A stretch of 64,000 nt of DNA from NCBI GenBank assembly GCA_016722525.1, contig JADKJB010000003.1, forward strand, positions 62,001 to 126,000, read 5' to 3'. Every line of letters begins with the position of its first letter. Position 1 is the first letter of the stretch. Positions 8,787 to 16,730 of this stretch are shown here, one piece after another. The stretch is from Bacteroidota bacterium. Its GTDB lineage: Bacteria; Bacteroidota; Bacteroidia; AKYH767-A; OLB10. A program made the translations under genes and the position numbers. The notes under the pieces are model-generated. The model ran no database searches, was not told the origin of the DNA, and worked only from the letters and a program-made list of their open reading frames with translations.

Positions 8787-10097
8787 ATGATTCAAAAATA
8801 TCTCGATAATTTGAAAATTGCTGCTTTAAATCCAATGCAACTGGCCGTTATTGCAGCCGCAAAAAAACCTAACGATATACTTCTGCTTTCACCAACAGGT
8901 TCCGGAAAAACGCTGGCATTTTTATTGCCGATATTGAGCACTTTGAAAACAGAAATTCAGCTGGTCCAGGCTTTAATTATTGTTCCATCCCGCGAATTGG
9001 CATTGCAAATTGAACAAGTGTTTAAATTGATGAACACCGGATTTAAAGTGAACTGCTGTTATGGCGGTCATTCCACAAAAACCGAAAGAAATAACTTTTC
9101 GCATCCCCCTGCAGTTTTGGTAGGAACACCCGGCAGAATTGCTTACCATTTAAAACATGCCAACTTTGATGCAAATAGAATTCATACTTTAGTGTTGGAT
9201 GAGTTTGATAAAGCGCTCGAACTAGGGTTCAAAGAGGAGATGTCAGCTATTATTTCCCAGCTAGGGAAAATTAAAAAAATAATATTAACTTCTGCTACTT
9301 CTATGAAGGAGATCCCTTCCTTTACGGGGGTAAGTAATCTGGTAGAATTAAATTATCTGGATAGCAATGCCCCTGTGCTGGCTAGTCTGAAGTTGAAATA
9401 TATTAAAGCTCCTGATAAAGATAAACTGCAAATATTGTTTTCATTGATTTGTAAATTGCAAAACAAACTGGCGTTGGTATTTTGTAACCACAGAGATGCA
9501 GTAGATCGAATTAGTGCTCTTTTATCTGAAAAAGGAATTGCCCATGGAATATTTCATGGAGGAATGGAGCAAGATGACCGTGAACGCGCCTTGATAAAAT
9601 TTAGAAATGGCAGCCATCGTATACTTATCACTACCGACTTGGCCTCACGAGGCTTGGATATCCCTGAAATAGCAGCAGTAATTCATTATCAGTTACCCTT
9701 AACAGAAGATGCATTCACACATAGAAATGGACGGACCGCGCGGATGAATGCTTCCGGTACCGCCTATCTGTTGCTGGCCGCTTCAGATCAGTTTCCTTCT
9801 TTTTTGAATGAAATGCCTGAAGAGGAATCATTACCTAAAACAACTACGTTACCCGGAAAAAATCCCTGGAGTACTTTATATATTGCTGCAGGCAAAAAGG
9901 ATAAAATTAATAAAATGGATATTGTTGGAACCTTGCTGCAGAAAGGAAATATTACTAAAGAAGAATTAGGTAGGGTTGAGGTGTTAGATCACTCTTCCTA
10001 CGCGGCCGTGAGCAGCAAAAAAATAGAAGCCGTTGTTAACCTCATCAAGAATGAGAAAATAAAAAATAAAAAAATTAAAATTGATATTTCCAGATAA
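8787..10097 (+). CDS. dbpA: DEAD-box RNA helicase with DbpA-type RNA-binding domain
   Basis: 436 residues with two RecA-like domains. Motif I is SPTGSGKT (35-42), motif II is DEFD (138-141, in place of the usual DEAD), motif III is SAT, and motif VI is HRNGRTAR (from 312). The last 70 residues (LYIAAGKKDKINKMDIVGTL, then GKI-like VEVLDHSSYAAV) match the DbpA C-terminal domain that binds hairpin 92 of 23S rRNA, so the likely role is ATP-driven remodelling during large-subunit assembly. Two other rRNA-acting genes (rluF, rlmF) follow within 4 kb. The symbol rests on the domain match rather than on full-length comparison. Confidence 0.9.
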   Translation: MIQKYLDNLKIAALNPMQLAVIAAAKKPNDILLLSPTGSGKTLAFLLPILSTLKTEIQLVQALIIVPSRELALQIEQVFKLMNTGFKVNCCYGGHSTKTERNNFSHPPAVLVGTPGRIAYHLKHANFDANRIHTLVLDEFDKALELGFKEEMSAIISQLGKIKKIILTSATSMKEIPSFTGVSNLVELNYLDSNAPVLASLKLKYIKAPDKDKLQILFSLICKLQNKLALVFCNHRDAVDRISALLSEKGIAHGIFHGGMEQDDRERALIKFRNGSHRILITTDLASRGLDIPEIAAVIHYQLPLTEDAFTHRNGRTARMNASGTAYLLLAASDQFPSFLNEMPEEESLPKTTTLPGKNPWSTLYIAAGKKDKINKMDIVGTLLQKGNITKEELGRVEVLDHSSYAAVSSKKIEAVVNLIKNEKIKNKKIKIDISR

Positions 10098-10236
10098 ACT
10101 AGTTCTATTTTAAACGCTGCCGGTAGTTCAATTTCCACGTTGTTTAGTCAGTTAGTTGGAAATAATTTTTATCAATTCTATGCAAGTTTGTTGGAGTTTC
10201 ATATGGGGAGATGTATTTTTAAATTGTAGAATTTGA

Positions 10237-10752
10237 ATGAAAGCTTTTGTTCAAACACTTAGATTCAAACTATATATAAAGTATTTTGTATATGGTTTGA
10301 TTTTAGTTTTTCTTTTCAGGACATCTTTAAACCAAGGCGATTTTAAAATATTTTTGGAAGCAGCTAAATTAATAGCTGAAGGAGTTAACCCTTACGATAA
10401 GTGGATTTTTGTCACTGAAAATAATTTTGGACGTTATTTTTACAGCCCTTTGTTTGCAGTTATTCTCATCCCTTTCAACAGTTTTACTGCCAGTGTACCT
10501 CAATTTCTGTGGCTGATCGCAAGTGCTTTGTTTTTAGGCCGAATCTGGATACTGCTGGTGAAATATCTTACCCCTGAGACATTAACAAAACAACAATTTC
10601 AATTGCTTATAATACTAAGTTTTGTTTGTAGTGTAAGATTTATCTTATACAATTTTGGAATGATACAAATGACTGTTTTTTTGTTGTGGGGAAGTCTGGA
10701 AAGTTTATCCCTGTTCAGGAAATGTAAATTTTTTTTGGAGGTGCACTGTTAG
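10237..10752 (+). CDS. GT87/DUF2029-type membrane glycosyltransferase, N-terminal fragment
   Basis: First 171 codons of a multi-pass membrane protein. The early loop (NQGDFKIFLEAAKLIAEGVNPYDKW and GRYFYSPLFAVILIPF) is typical of the DUF2029/GT87 family, polyprenol-phosphate-sugar-dependent mannosyltransferase-like enzymes. The frame runs into a T8 tract at 10729-10736 and ends in junk (EVHC). Adding one T joins it to the frame of the next entry as KFFFGGALLALVINIKILP, giving 427 residues, the usual family length. As written the gene is broken. It could be an assembly error, slippage at the T tract or a recent mutation. Confidence 0.82.
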   Translation: MKAFVQTLRFKLYIKYFVYGLILVFLFRTSLNQGDFKIFLEAAKLIAEGVNPYDKWIFVTENNFGRYFYSPLFAVILIPFNSFTASVPQFLWLIASALFLGRIWILLVKYLTPETLTKQQFQLLIILSFVCSVRFILYNFGMIQMTVFLLWGSLESLSLFRKCKFFLEVHC

Positions 10753-10775
10753 CACTTGTCATTAATATTAAAATT

Positions 10776-11519
10776 TTGCCAATAGTACTAGTCCCCTATT
10801 TAGTTTACCGAAAGGAATTCAAAGGTGCAATTAGTACATTGCTATTTAGTTTGCTTTTTTTAGTCCTGCCGGCAATCGTTTTAGGATGGCAGTGGAATTT
10901 GAATTTACTCACAGCATGGTGGCATGTTATTAATCCGGCCAACGCTGAACATTTAATGGAATTGGAATTAGGGCCTCATAGCCTCACTGCTTTACTACCA
11001 ACATTGCTGTGCGATACGAAAGGGACGCTCCCTTACGTACGAAACCTTTTTGAGCTGGATACCACAGCAGCAACAGTTATTTTAAATGTGGTGCGTGGCA
11101 GCTTGGTTTTATTTACTTTATATTTTTTGAAGTGGCCCCCGTTTGTTACATCTAATTCTCGTTTAAATGAATTAAGAGAATTAAGTTATTTATTTTTGCT
11201 GATCCCGTTGATTTTTCCGCATCAGCAGAAATATTCCTTTTTTCTTATTTTACCAGCTATCTTCTATAGTTCTTATTTTATAATTTTGAATTTTAATACG
11301 AAAATGGCGACTGTGAGTAAATGGAAGTTTTATGTCATACTTATTCTGTGTTTCTTATCGTTTACACTAATGACACTTTCCACCGACGGGCTAATTGGTA
11401 AAAATTGGAATCAAATCAGTCAGTATTATAAAACCATAACTTATGGAGCGCTATTGCTGATACCCCTTTTGATTTTATGTAAACCTGAGCCTATTATAGT
11501 GGCAAATTCGAAACGTTAG
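10776..11519 (+). CDS. GT87/DUF2029-type membrane glycosyltransferase, C-terminal fragment
   Basis: Continuation of the gene starting at 10237, in another frame. Coding character begins right after the T8 tract (from about 10737), not at the nominal TTG of 10776: GALLALVINIKILPIV is the conserved helix of this family. It holds about seven further membrane helices with the loop EHLMELELGPHSLTALLPTLL. The full protein would span the inner membrane and transfer a sugar from a lipid carrier to a periplasmic or extracellular acceptor. A second independent gene is unlikely because the frame lacks the catalytic N-terminal loop. Confidence 0.82.
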   Translation: MPIVLVPYLVYRKEFKGAISTLLFSLLFLVLPAIVLGWQWNLNLLTAWWHVINPANAEHLMELELGPHSLTALLPTLLCDTKGTLPYVRNLFELDTTAATVILNVVRGSLVLFTLYFLKWPPFVTSNSRLNELRELSYLFLLIPLIFPHQQKYSFFLILPAIFYSSYFIILNFNTKMATVSKWKFYVILILCFLSFTLMTLSTDGLIGKNWNQISQYYKTITYGALLLIPLLILCKPEPIIVANSKR

Positions 11520-11619
11520 GTTGTTGTAATCTCACCGAAACAAGTTCGGGAAGCCGGTCCGATCATTATTTGATAGTACTTTTTCAAACGATTGCTTATC
11601 TTGCACAAAATTCCTTTAA

Positions 11620-12570
11620 ATGTCCGACCAGGGAGCTATTCGTCTCAATAAATTTATAAGCGAAAGTGGCTTGTGCTCTCGCCGTGAAGCCGATCGCTTT
11701 ATTGAGCTGGGAAATGTATTTCTTAACGGGCGAAGAGCCATTATTGGAGATCAGGTTAAGGTAGGTGACCGCGTTCGTGTTAACGGTCATGAATTGGAGC
11801 CCAGAGAAGGGGAAGATATTGTTTTTATTGCCCTGAATAAACCTGTAGGTATTACTTCTACCACCGAAGATGGTGTTCGGGATAATATTGTTCAGTTTGT
11901 TAATTATACTAAACGTATTTTCCCGATAGGCAGGCTCGATAAAGATTCACAAGGGCTCATTTTTTTAACCAATAACGGCGACATGGTTAACAAAATTCTC
12001 AGGGCGGGTAACAAACATGAAAAGGAGTATGTGGTAACAGTGAATAAGCCACTTTCTGAAGCCGTAATTCAAGGAATGGCTAATGGGGTTCCTATGTTAG
12101 GGGTAACCACTAAAAAATGTAAAATTACTCAGGAAGGGGCCAATACTTTTAGAATCGTTTTAGTTCAGGGATTAAATCGGCAAATACGGCGCATGTGCGA
12201 ACATTTTGGCTATGAGGTGACCAAACTGGAGCGTGTCCGGATTATGAATATTAGCCTTAAAGGACTGCCTTTGGGAGATTGGAGAGATCTTACTGAAAAT
12301 GAAATGCAGATTATTTACAGTATGATTGAAGATTCTTCTTCCGTTGCAACTAAAAAATCTTCCTTAAAACCGGCTACTAAGAAACAATCAAATTCTGATG
12401 CATCCGAAAATCCGGCAAGAAAAAACACTTCCGGAACACGAAAAAATAATTCAGGGAATTCAACACACCAAAAATATGGAAAACCTGATGGAGGAAATAG
12501 AAACAACAAAGGCCGCAATTCAGGGTCTGGTGCTGGTCGGAAGTCAGGCGGACGAAGAAGTGGAAGGTAG
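11620..12570 (+). CDS. rluF: 23S rRNA pseudouridine(2604) synthase RluF
   Basis: 316 residues. The N-terminal S4 RNA-binding domain (about 6-55, IRLNKFISESGLCSRREADRF) is followed by the RsuA/RluF catalytic core with FPIGRLDKDSQGLIFLTN, the catalytic aspartate being D107, then GLNRQIRRMCEHFGYEV. The S4 region and core closely resemble E. coli RluF, which isomerises U2604 in 23S rRNA. The last 75 residues are a low-complexity, basic, S/K/N/G/R-rich tail, longer than in E. coli and likely disordered. The start ATG gives an N-terminus that matches the family. rlmF begins 23 bases after its stop. Confidence 0.95.
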   Translation: MSDQGAIRLNKFISESGLCSRREADRFIELGNVFLNGRRAIIGDQVKVGDRVRVNGHELEPREGEDIVFIALNKPVGITSTTEDGVRDNIVQFVNYTKRIFPIGRLDKDSQGLIFLTNNGDMVNKILRAGNKHEKEYVVTVNKPLSEAVIQGMANGVPMLGVTTKKCKITQEGANTFRIVLVQGLNRQIRRMCEHFGYEVTKLERVRIMNISLKGLPLGDWRDLTENEMQIIYSMIEDSSSVATKKSSLKPATKKQSNSDASENPARKNTSGTRKNNSGNSTHQKYGKPDGGNRNNKGRNSGSGAGRKSGGRRSGR

Positions 12571-12593
12571 TAGTATTTAATTTTAAATTAGCA

Positions 12594-12998
12594 ATGATGC
12601 AAAAAACAGAATCTGAAAAAACGAATTTGCATCCGCGCAATGCGCACCGCAACAGATACGATTTCGCGAAACTTATTAAAGTGGTTAGTGAACTCAAAAA
12701 TTTTGTATCCGTAAATTCATATGGTGACCCCTCTATTGATTTTGCCAATCCTGCTGCTGTAAAAACCCTCAACAAAGCATTGTTGAAATACTTTTACAAA
12801 ATTAACTATTGGGAAATACCCGACAATTACTTATGTCCGCCTATTCCCGGACGTGCCGATTACTTGCATTATATTGCGGACTTACTTGGTGAATTTAATG
12901 ATGGAGTCATTCCACAGGGTCCAAATATTACAGGTCTGGATATTGGAGTGGCTGCAAATTGTATTTATCCGCTGCTGGGCAACGCAATTTATGGTTGA
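12594..12998 (+). CDS. rlmF: 23S rRNA (adenine-1618-N6)-methyltransferase RlmF, N-terminal fragment
   Basis: First 134 codons, with the RlmF signature opening (LHPRNAHRNRYDF, then FANPAAVKTLNKALLKYFY and NYLCPPIPGRADYLHYIADLL) and the SAM-binding motif LDIGVAANCIYPLLG. The frame ends at TGA 12996-12998, where the family has YGW. Adding one G (TAT GGT TGG) restores YGWNFTASDID and joins the next fragment. The restored protein has 319 residues, close to E. coli RlmF, which methylates A1618 of 23S rRNA. The gene directly follows rluF. Confidence 0.88.
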   Translation: MMQKTESEKTNLHPRNAHRNRYDFAKLIKVVSELKNFVSVNSYGDPSIDFANPAAVKTLNKALLKYFYKINYWEIPDNYLCPPIPGRADYLHYIADLLGEFNDGVIPQGPNITGLDIGVAANCIYPLLGNAIYG

Positions 12999-13552
12999 AT
13001 TTTACTGCCAGTGATATTGATCAGGAAGCACTGCGAATTGCACAATATATTTTGAATAGAAATTTTCAGGATAGTGCACCTGTTAAACTTTTACATCAAC
13101 CTTTTAGCTCCATAATGTTTAAAGGAATAATTCAACCTGATGACAGGTTTGATTTTGTTCTTTGCAATCCTCCTTTTCATGAAAGTGCTGAAGAAGCGCG
13201 TAAAGCTGCTTTTCGGAAAGTGCGTAATTTAACAGGTAAAGATGTGCAGAGAGTTGTTCGGAATTTCAGTGGCGGAAGCAATGAGCTCTGGTGCAGAGGA
13301 GGTGAAAAAGAATTTATATCAAATATGATCGCCGAAAGTCGTTCCTTTAAACAGCAATGTTTTTGGTTTACTTCGCTGGTGTCTAAAAGTGCGAATCTTG
13401 ATTTTTTACAGAAAAAATTAGCAACGACTCCAACTACTGAAACAAGAATACTTGATATGTCGCAGGGACATAAATCCAGTAGGTTGATTGCATGGACATT
13501 TTTAGATAAAAAACAACAAATTAAGTGGCGAGAAGAGAGATGGAAAAAATAG
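12959..13552 (+). CDS. rlmF: 23S rRNA methyltransferase RlmF, C-terminal fragment
   Basis: Continuation of the gene at 12594 in another frame. True coding content begins near 12999 (NFTASDIDQEALRIAQYIL); the upstream part from 12959 is read out of frame. The N6-adenine methylase motif is LCNPPFHES, followed by the family-specific LTGKDVQRVVRNFSGGSNELWCRGGEKEFI and a C-terminal MSQGHKSSRLIAWTF. The catalytic region is intact, so a one-base sequence error is the simplest explanation. If the lesion is real, the methylase is lost. Confidence 0.87.
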   Translation: MYLSAAGQRNLWLNFTASDIDQEALRIAQYILNRNFQDSAPVKLLHQPFSSIMFKGIIQPDDRFDFVLCNPPFHESAEEARKAAFRKVRNLTGKDVQRVVRNFSGGSNELWCRGGEKEFISNMIAESRSFKQQCFWFTSLVSKSANLDFLQKKLATTPTTETRILDMSQGHKSSRLIAWTFLDKKQQIKWREERWKK

Positions 13553-13586
13553 TAATTTAGTTAGTTGATTTTGATATATTATAATT

Positions 13587-13823
13587 ATGGATAAAAATCA
13601 AAACGCCGATAAGGAATTGTATGATAAATGGCATCAGGATCCTGCGAATTGGAAAATGGGAATATTCTATTTTAACAAAGCGGATAAACGAATATTTCCC
13701 CCTAAGAGACATAAAATGTTAGGCTGGACGATAAATTTTGCGAACCCGGTTTCAGTGCTGGCATTGTTAGGATTGTTTGTTATTGTTTGGGTCGTTATGA
13801 GCTTCTTGAGAACAGGTTTGTAA
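13587..13823 (+). CDS. Small DUF5808-type membrane protein
   Basis: 78 residues. The N-terminal half carries WKMGIFYFNKADKRIFPPKR and GWTINFANP, the pattern of the DUF5808 domain (W-x-x-GxFYxNxxDxRxxxPKR followed by GWTxNFxxP). One membrane helix (VSVLALLGLFVIVWVVMSFL) lies at the C-terminus. The function of the domain is unknown. The gene starts 34 bases after rlmF and may be transcribed with it. Confidence 0.8.
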   Translation: MDKNQNADKELYDKWHQDPANWKMGIFYFNKADKRIFPPKRHKMLGWTINFANPVSVLALLGLFVIVWVVMSFLRTGL

Positions 13824-14267
13824 CTTAGAGTAGATAGCTTATAACAAACAAGCTGTAGTTTCAACTGTTAAATATTTTTGATCATTTTGAAGTTGTAGGA
13901 TGAAAGGAAGGGTTTAATTTAGTGCAGGTAATTGTTTCCCAAAGTGGGGAATTTCGTTGTGTTTATGGACTTTGCTATACTTTCAACTGTGCAAAATGGC
14001 AAAGCAGCGATTGCTTACTTTACTTCACCCCGATTCACTTTAGTTTAAATGCATTAAAAGAAATTTGCTATAAATCAATGATTTTTAGTACTTTTATTAT
14101 ATTCTAACTCAGTGCCATGCCTTACTGCTTGTAATTTAATTTGAATTGACTTTTCCAAAACTATTTAATTGTGGATTAATTAGTCAGGGTGGAGGGAAGT
14201 CTAGGAATTCTATAAGCCACAGAGAGGTATATTGGCAAATTGGCACTATTCTGGCAAAGTTTGATTT
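13824..14267. other. Intergenic stretch, nothing recognised
   Basis: 444 bases between the DUF5808 gene and the AsmA-like gene. The only frame (13922-14107) is 61 codons from GTG, cysteine-rich and without motif. I see no strong hairpin or promoter box. The region presumably holds the promoter of the gene at 14268. Confidence 0.5.
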
Positions 14268-15929
14268 ATGATAGGTATAAAAATTTTTCGTTCATTATTT
14301 TATTTTATATTGGCTGCTGTAGGTTTGTTTGTGGGATTACAGCTATCCTTTACATTTTATTTCAATGCTAAAATCAAAACTGAATTGCAAACAGCAATTT
14401 CAAATCAAACTAAAGGGGAATATAAAATTGAAATTGGAAATCTTGGGATAAATATTTTTACACAATCAATTTATATAACTGATTTTTTAATTAAACCCGA
14501 GTACCATGGCACTATTTCTGCTCCAAAATATTTTGTGCGGGCGGCTCAGGTTAATTTTATAAATATTGGAATTATTTCCCTTGTAGCAAAAAAAGACTTA
14601 ATCATATCCAGTATTGAGGTTGTTGAACCTTCGGGGTATATTTACAGAAATAGTAACCGTTCTGGTAAAAGTTTAGCGGATTCAGTTTCGCATTTTTCTA
14701 TTTATGATCTATTGAAAAGTAGTATTCATGCAGTAGAAGTTGCTACTATCGAAATTGATAATGCTGATATAAGAATTTATGATGACTATAGGGATTCGAT
14801 TCCTGCAATTATGAGCAAGCAAAATGAATTGAGAGTTTCAAACATTAAAATTGATTCAACTGTTGATGCAGCGGGGAAGTTATTCATGGCGGAGAAAGTG
14901 AATCTTGTAATTAATCAATTTTCGTATACAACTAAAGATAGTTTGTATTCTTTTCATGTCAATAAACTTGTAACATCATATACAGAAGGGGCTTTACTGA
15001 TTGATTCTCTTGAGGTATTACCCAACTACAGCAAGTTGAAATTTGCACATCATGCAGGTCAGCAAACCGATAGAATCAAGATTTATGCTGCCAGTTTAAA
15101 GTTTAGTGAAATGGATGTTAAATTATTCTTTGAAAGAAATTGGTTTATTGCCAAGAATTTGGAAATTGATAAATTATTTATTTCTGCCTACCGTGATAAA
15201 AACGACTCCAGAATTCCGAATCGACCTAAATCTGTTCAAGCTTTGCTAAAAAGTATACCTATTTATGCAGCAATTGATTCTATTCACTTGAAAGGATCAG
15301 ACATTATTTATGAAGAGGTGGCTGAAGGAGGAACTTCCCCTGGACGAATTTCTTTTACTAAGGTAGCTGCTACTATTTCAGGTTTTACCAGTGATACCAC
15401 CCTGTTTTCTAAATATAATTCGTTGGTGGTAAAGGCTCAGGGAAAATTTATGAATGTCGGGAAAATTGATGTTGAGTACGTATTTCCTTTAAATACCGAT
15501 GAAATGGTTTTTGATTGCTCGGGTAAACTCTTGGACATGCCTATGGCCGCCATTAATCCTATGCTCGAACCTAATGCTAATGTAACAATGAAATCGGGAA
15601 AAATTGATGCTATGTTTTTTTCATTTCACGCTAATGATGATTTCGCTAAAGGGAAAATGAAATTTATTTATCACAATCTGAAACTTGATTTTTTAAATAA
15701 AAAGGAAAAGAAATCAGGACCTGTTGAGGATGTGCTGGCTTTTCTGGTCCATAAACTTATTATTAAGGAAAATAATCCTTCGCAAAACGAATCGATACGG
15801 ATTACTGAAATAAATAACCCTCGACATAAAGGACGCTTTATTTTTAATTATACATGGAAGTCACTATTAAGTGGTATCAAGCCTGCTATCGGATTGCCTG
15901 AAAGATTAAGTAGACCCTTAAAAAAATAG
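14268..15929 (+). CDS. AsmA/DUF748-like envelope protein
   Basis: 553 residues. One N-terminal membrane anchor (FYFILAAVGLFVGLQLSFTFYF) is followed by a long beta-rich region with repeated short strands. The C-terminal third (GKFMNVGKIDVEYVFPL ... DCSGKLLDMPMAAINPMLEP ... KGKMKFIYHNLKLDFL) resembles the DUF748/AsmA part of the bridge-like proteins that sit in the periplasm and are linked to lipid transfer or outer-membrane assembly. This placement is by pattern only. The product is probably anchored in the inner membrane and faces the periplasm. A perfect hairpin terminator follows. Confidence 0.75.
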   Translation: MIGIKIFRSLFYFILAAVGLFVGLQLSFTFYFNAKIKTELQTAISNQTKGEYKIEIGNLGINIFTQSIYITDFLIKPEYHGTISAPKYFVRAAQVNFINIGIISLVAKKDLIISSIEVVEPSGYIYRNSNRSGKSLADSVSHFSIYDLLKSSIHAVEVATIEIDNADIRIYDDYRDSIPAIMSKQNELRVSNIKIDSTVDAAGKLFMAEKVNLVINQFSYTTKDSLYSFHVNKLVTSYTEGALLIDSLEVLPNYSKLKFAHHAGQQTDRIKIYAASLKFSEMDVKLFFERNWFIAKNLEIDKLFISAYRDKNDSRIPNRPKSVQALLKSIPIYAAIDSIHLKGSDIIYEEVAEGGTSPGRISFTKVAATISGFTSDTTLFSKYNSLVVKAQGKFMNVGKIDVEYVFPLNTDEMVFDCSGKLLDMPMAAINPMLEPNANVTMKSGKIDAMFFSFHANDDFAKGKMKFIYHNLKLDFLNKKEKKSGPVEDVLAFLVHKLIIKENNPSQNESIRITEINNPRHKGRFIFNYTWKSLLSGIKPAIGLPERLSRPLKK

Positions 15930-15937
15930 GGGGTTGA

Positions 15938-15972
15938 GGTTCATTAAAATGCAGTTCGAATTTTAATGAACC
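15938..15972 (+). terminator. Hairpin terminator after the AsmA-like gene
   Basis: A perfect 13-bp stem (GGTTCATTAAAAT with ATTTTAATGAACC) with a nine-base loop, followed by a T-rich tail, starting 8 bases after the stop codon. Confidence 0.8.
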
Positions 15973-16119
15973 GATTATTTTTATTTTACATGGAGATAGG
16001 TTACAATTCTTAATTGTAATTTACTATGAATTAACTGTTACAAAAGAATAAGCACTTTTTAATTAATTAATTAGTTTTATTAGTGTTGCTTCATAATATT
16101 AGAAAATGCTATTTGTACT

Positions 16120-16728
16120 ATGAAGGTTACCACTGCTACAGTTTTTGAGATTTTGTCACGGTTGCGTGAGTATTTTCAAACAGGAAATTATAGTCGTGCA
16201 GCTAATTATGAAGAGCCTTTTCGATCTGAACTCTACAGTTCTACACAAATGGAGCGCCACGCCAAGGTTGTGGCCCGATCCTATAAATTGCTGGTTGGGC
16301 ATGTAGCCGATCCGTTGTTGAAACGATTGGGAGCCAATGAAAAGGAGCTCCTGGAGGTACGTGATCTACTTGCACAAAGCATTCGTTCTGGGCAACCTAT
16401 TTCACCTGGAGCTGAATGGCTGCTTGATAATTTTTATCTTATTGAAGAACAGATTACCATTGCACGTAAACACTTACCTAAAGGATATAGTGAAGACTTG
16501 CCTTATCTCGCTAATGGAATTTCGTCAGGTATGCCTCGTGTTTATGATATTGTTTTGGAAATTATTTCTCATAGTGATGGCCGGGTGGATTCGAAAAGCC
16601 TTAGTAATTTTATTGGAGCTTTTCAAACACAAACCTTACTCACCTTGGGGGAACTATGGGCACTCCCTATTATGCTCCGTTTGGCTGTGATTGAAAACCT
16701 GCGCAGGGTTTCGGAAAAATTGCTTTAG
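16120..16728 (+). CDS. ndvB: Cyclic beta-1,2-glucan synthase, fragment 1 (N-terminus)
   Basis: 202 codons matching the start of NdvB-type synthases: EEPFRSELYSSTQMERHAK, LLKRLGANEKELLEV, then AEWLLDNFYLIEEQI and LPKGYSEDLPYL. The frame stops at TAG 16726-16728 inside NLRRVSEKLL. Adding one T in the T run at 16724-16726 continues it as LLDMIDHNLADYWADKML into the next fragment. Five such one-base repairs from here to 19.6 kb restore one protein of 2,904 residues. The enzyme is an inner-membrane protein that makes cyclic osmoregulated glucans from UDP-glucose, exporting the product to the periplasm. The assignment is strong; the function of the broken gene as written is doubtful. Confidence 0.88.
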   Translation: MKVTTATVFEILSRLREYFQTGNYSRAANYEEPFRSELYSSTQMERHAKVVARSYKLLVGHVADPLLKRLGANEKELLEVRDLLAQSIRSGQPISPGAEWLLDNFYLIEEQITIARKHLPKGYSEDLPYLANGISSGMPRVYDIVLEIISHSDGRVDSKSLSNFIGAFQTQTLLTLGELWALPIMLRLAVIENLRRVSEKLL

Positions 16729-16730
16729 AC

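Noticed and set aside
12377..12775. Minus-strand frame of 132 codons over the rluF tail
   Set aside because: It overlaps the basic RluF tail and the RlmF start, both clearly coding on the plus strand, and is phenylalanine/cysteine-rich as expected for the antisense of lysine/asparagine/serine codons.
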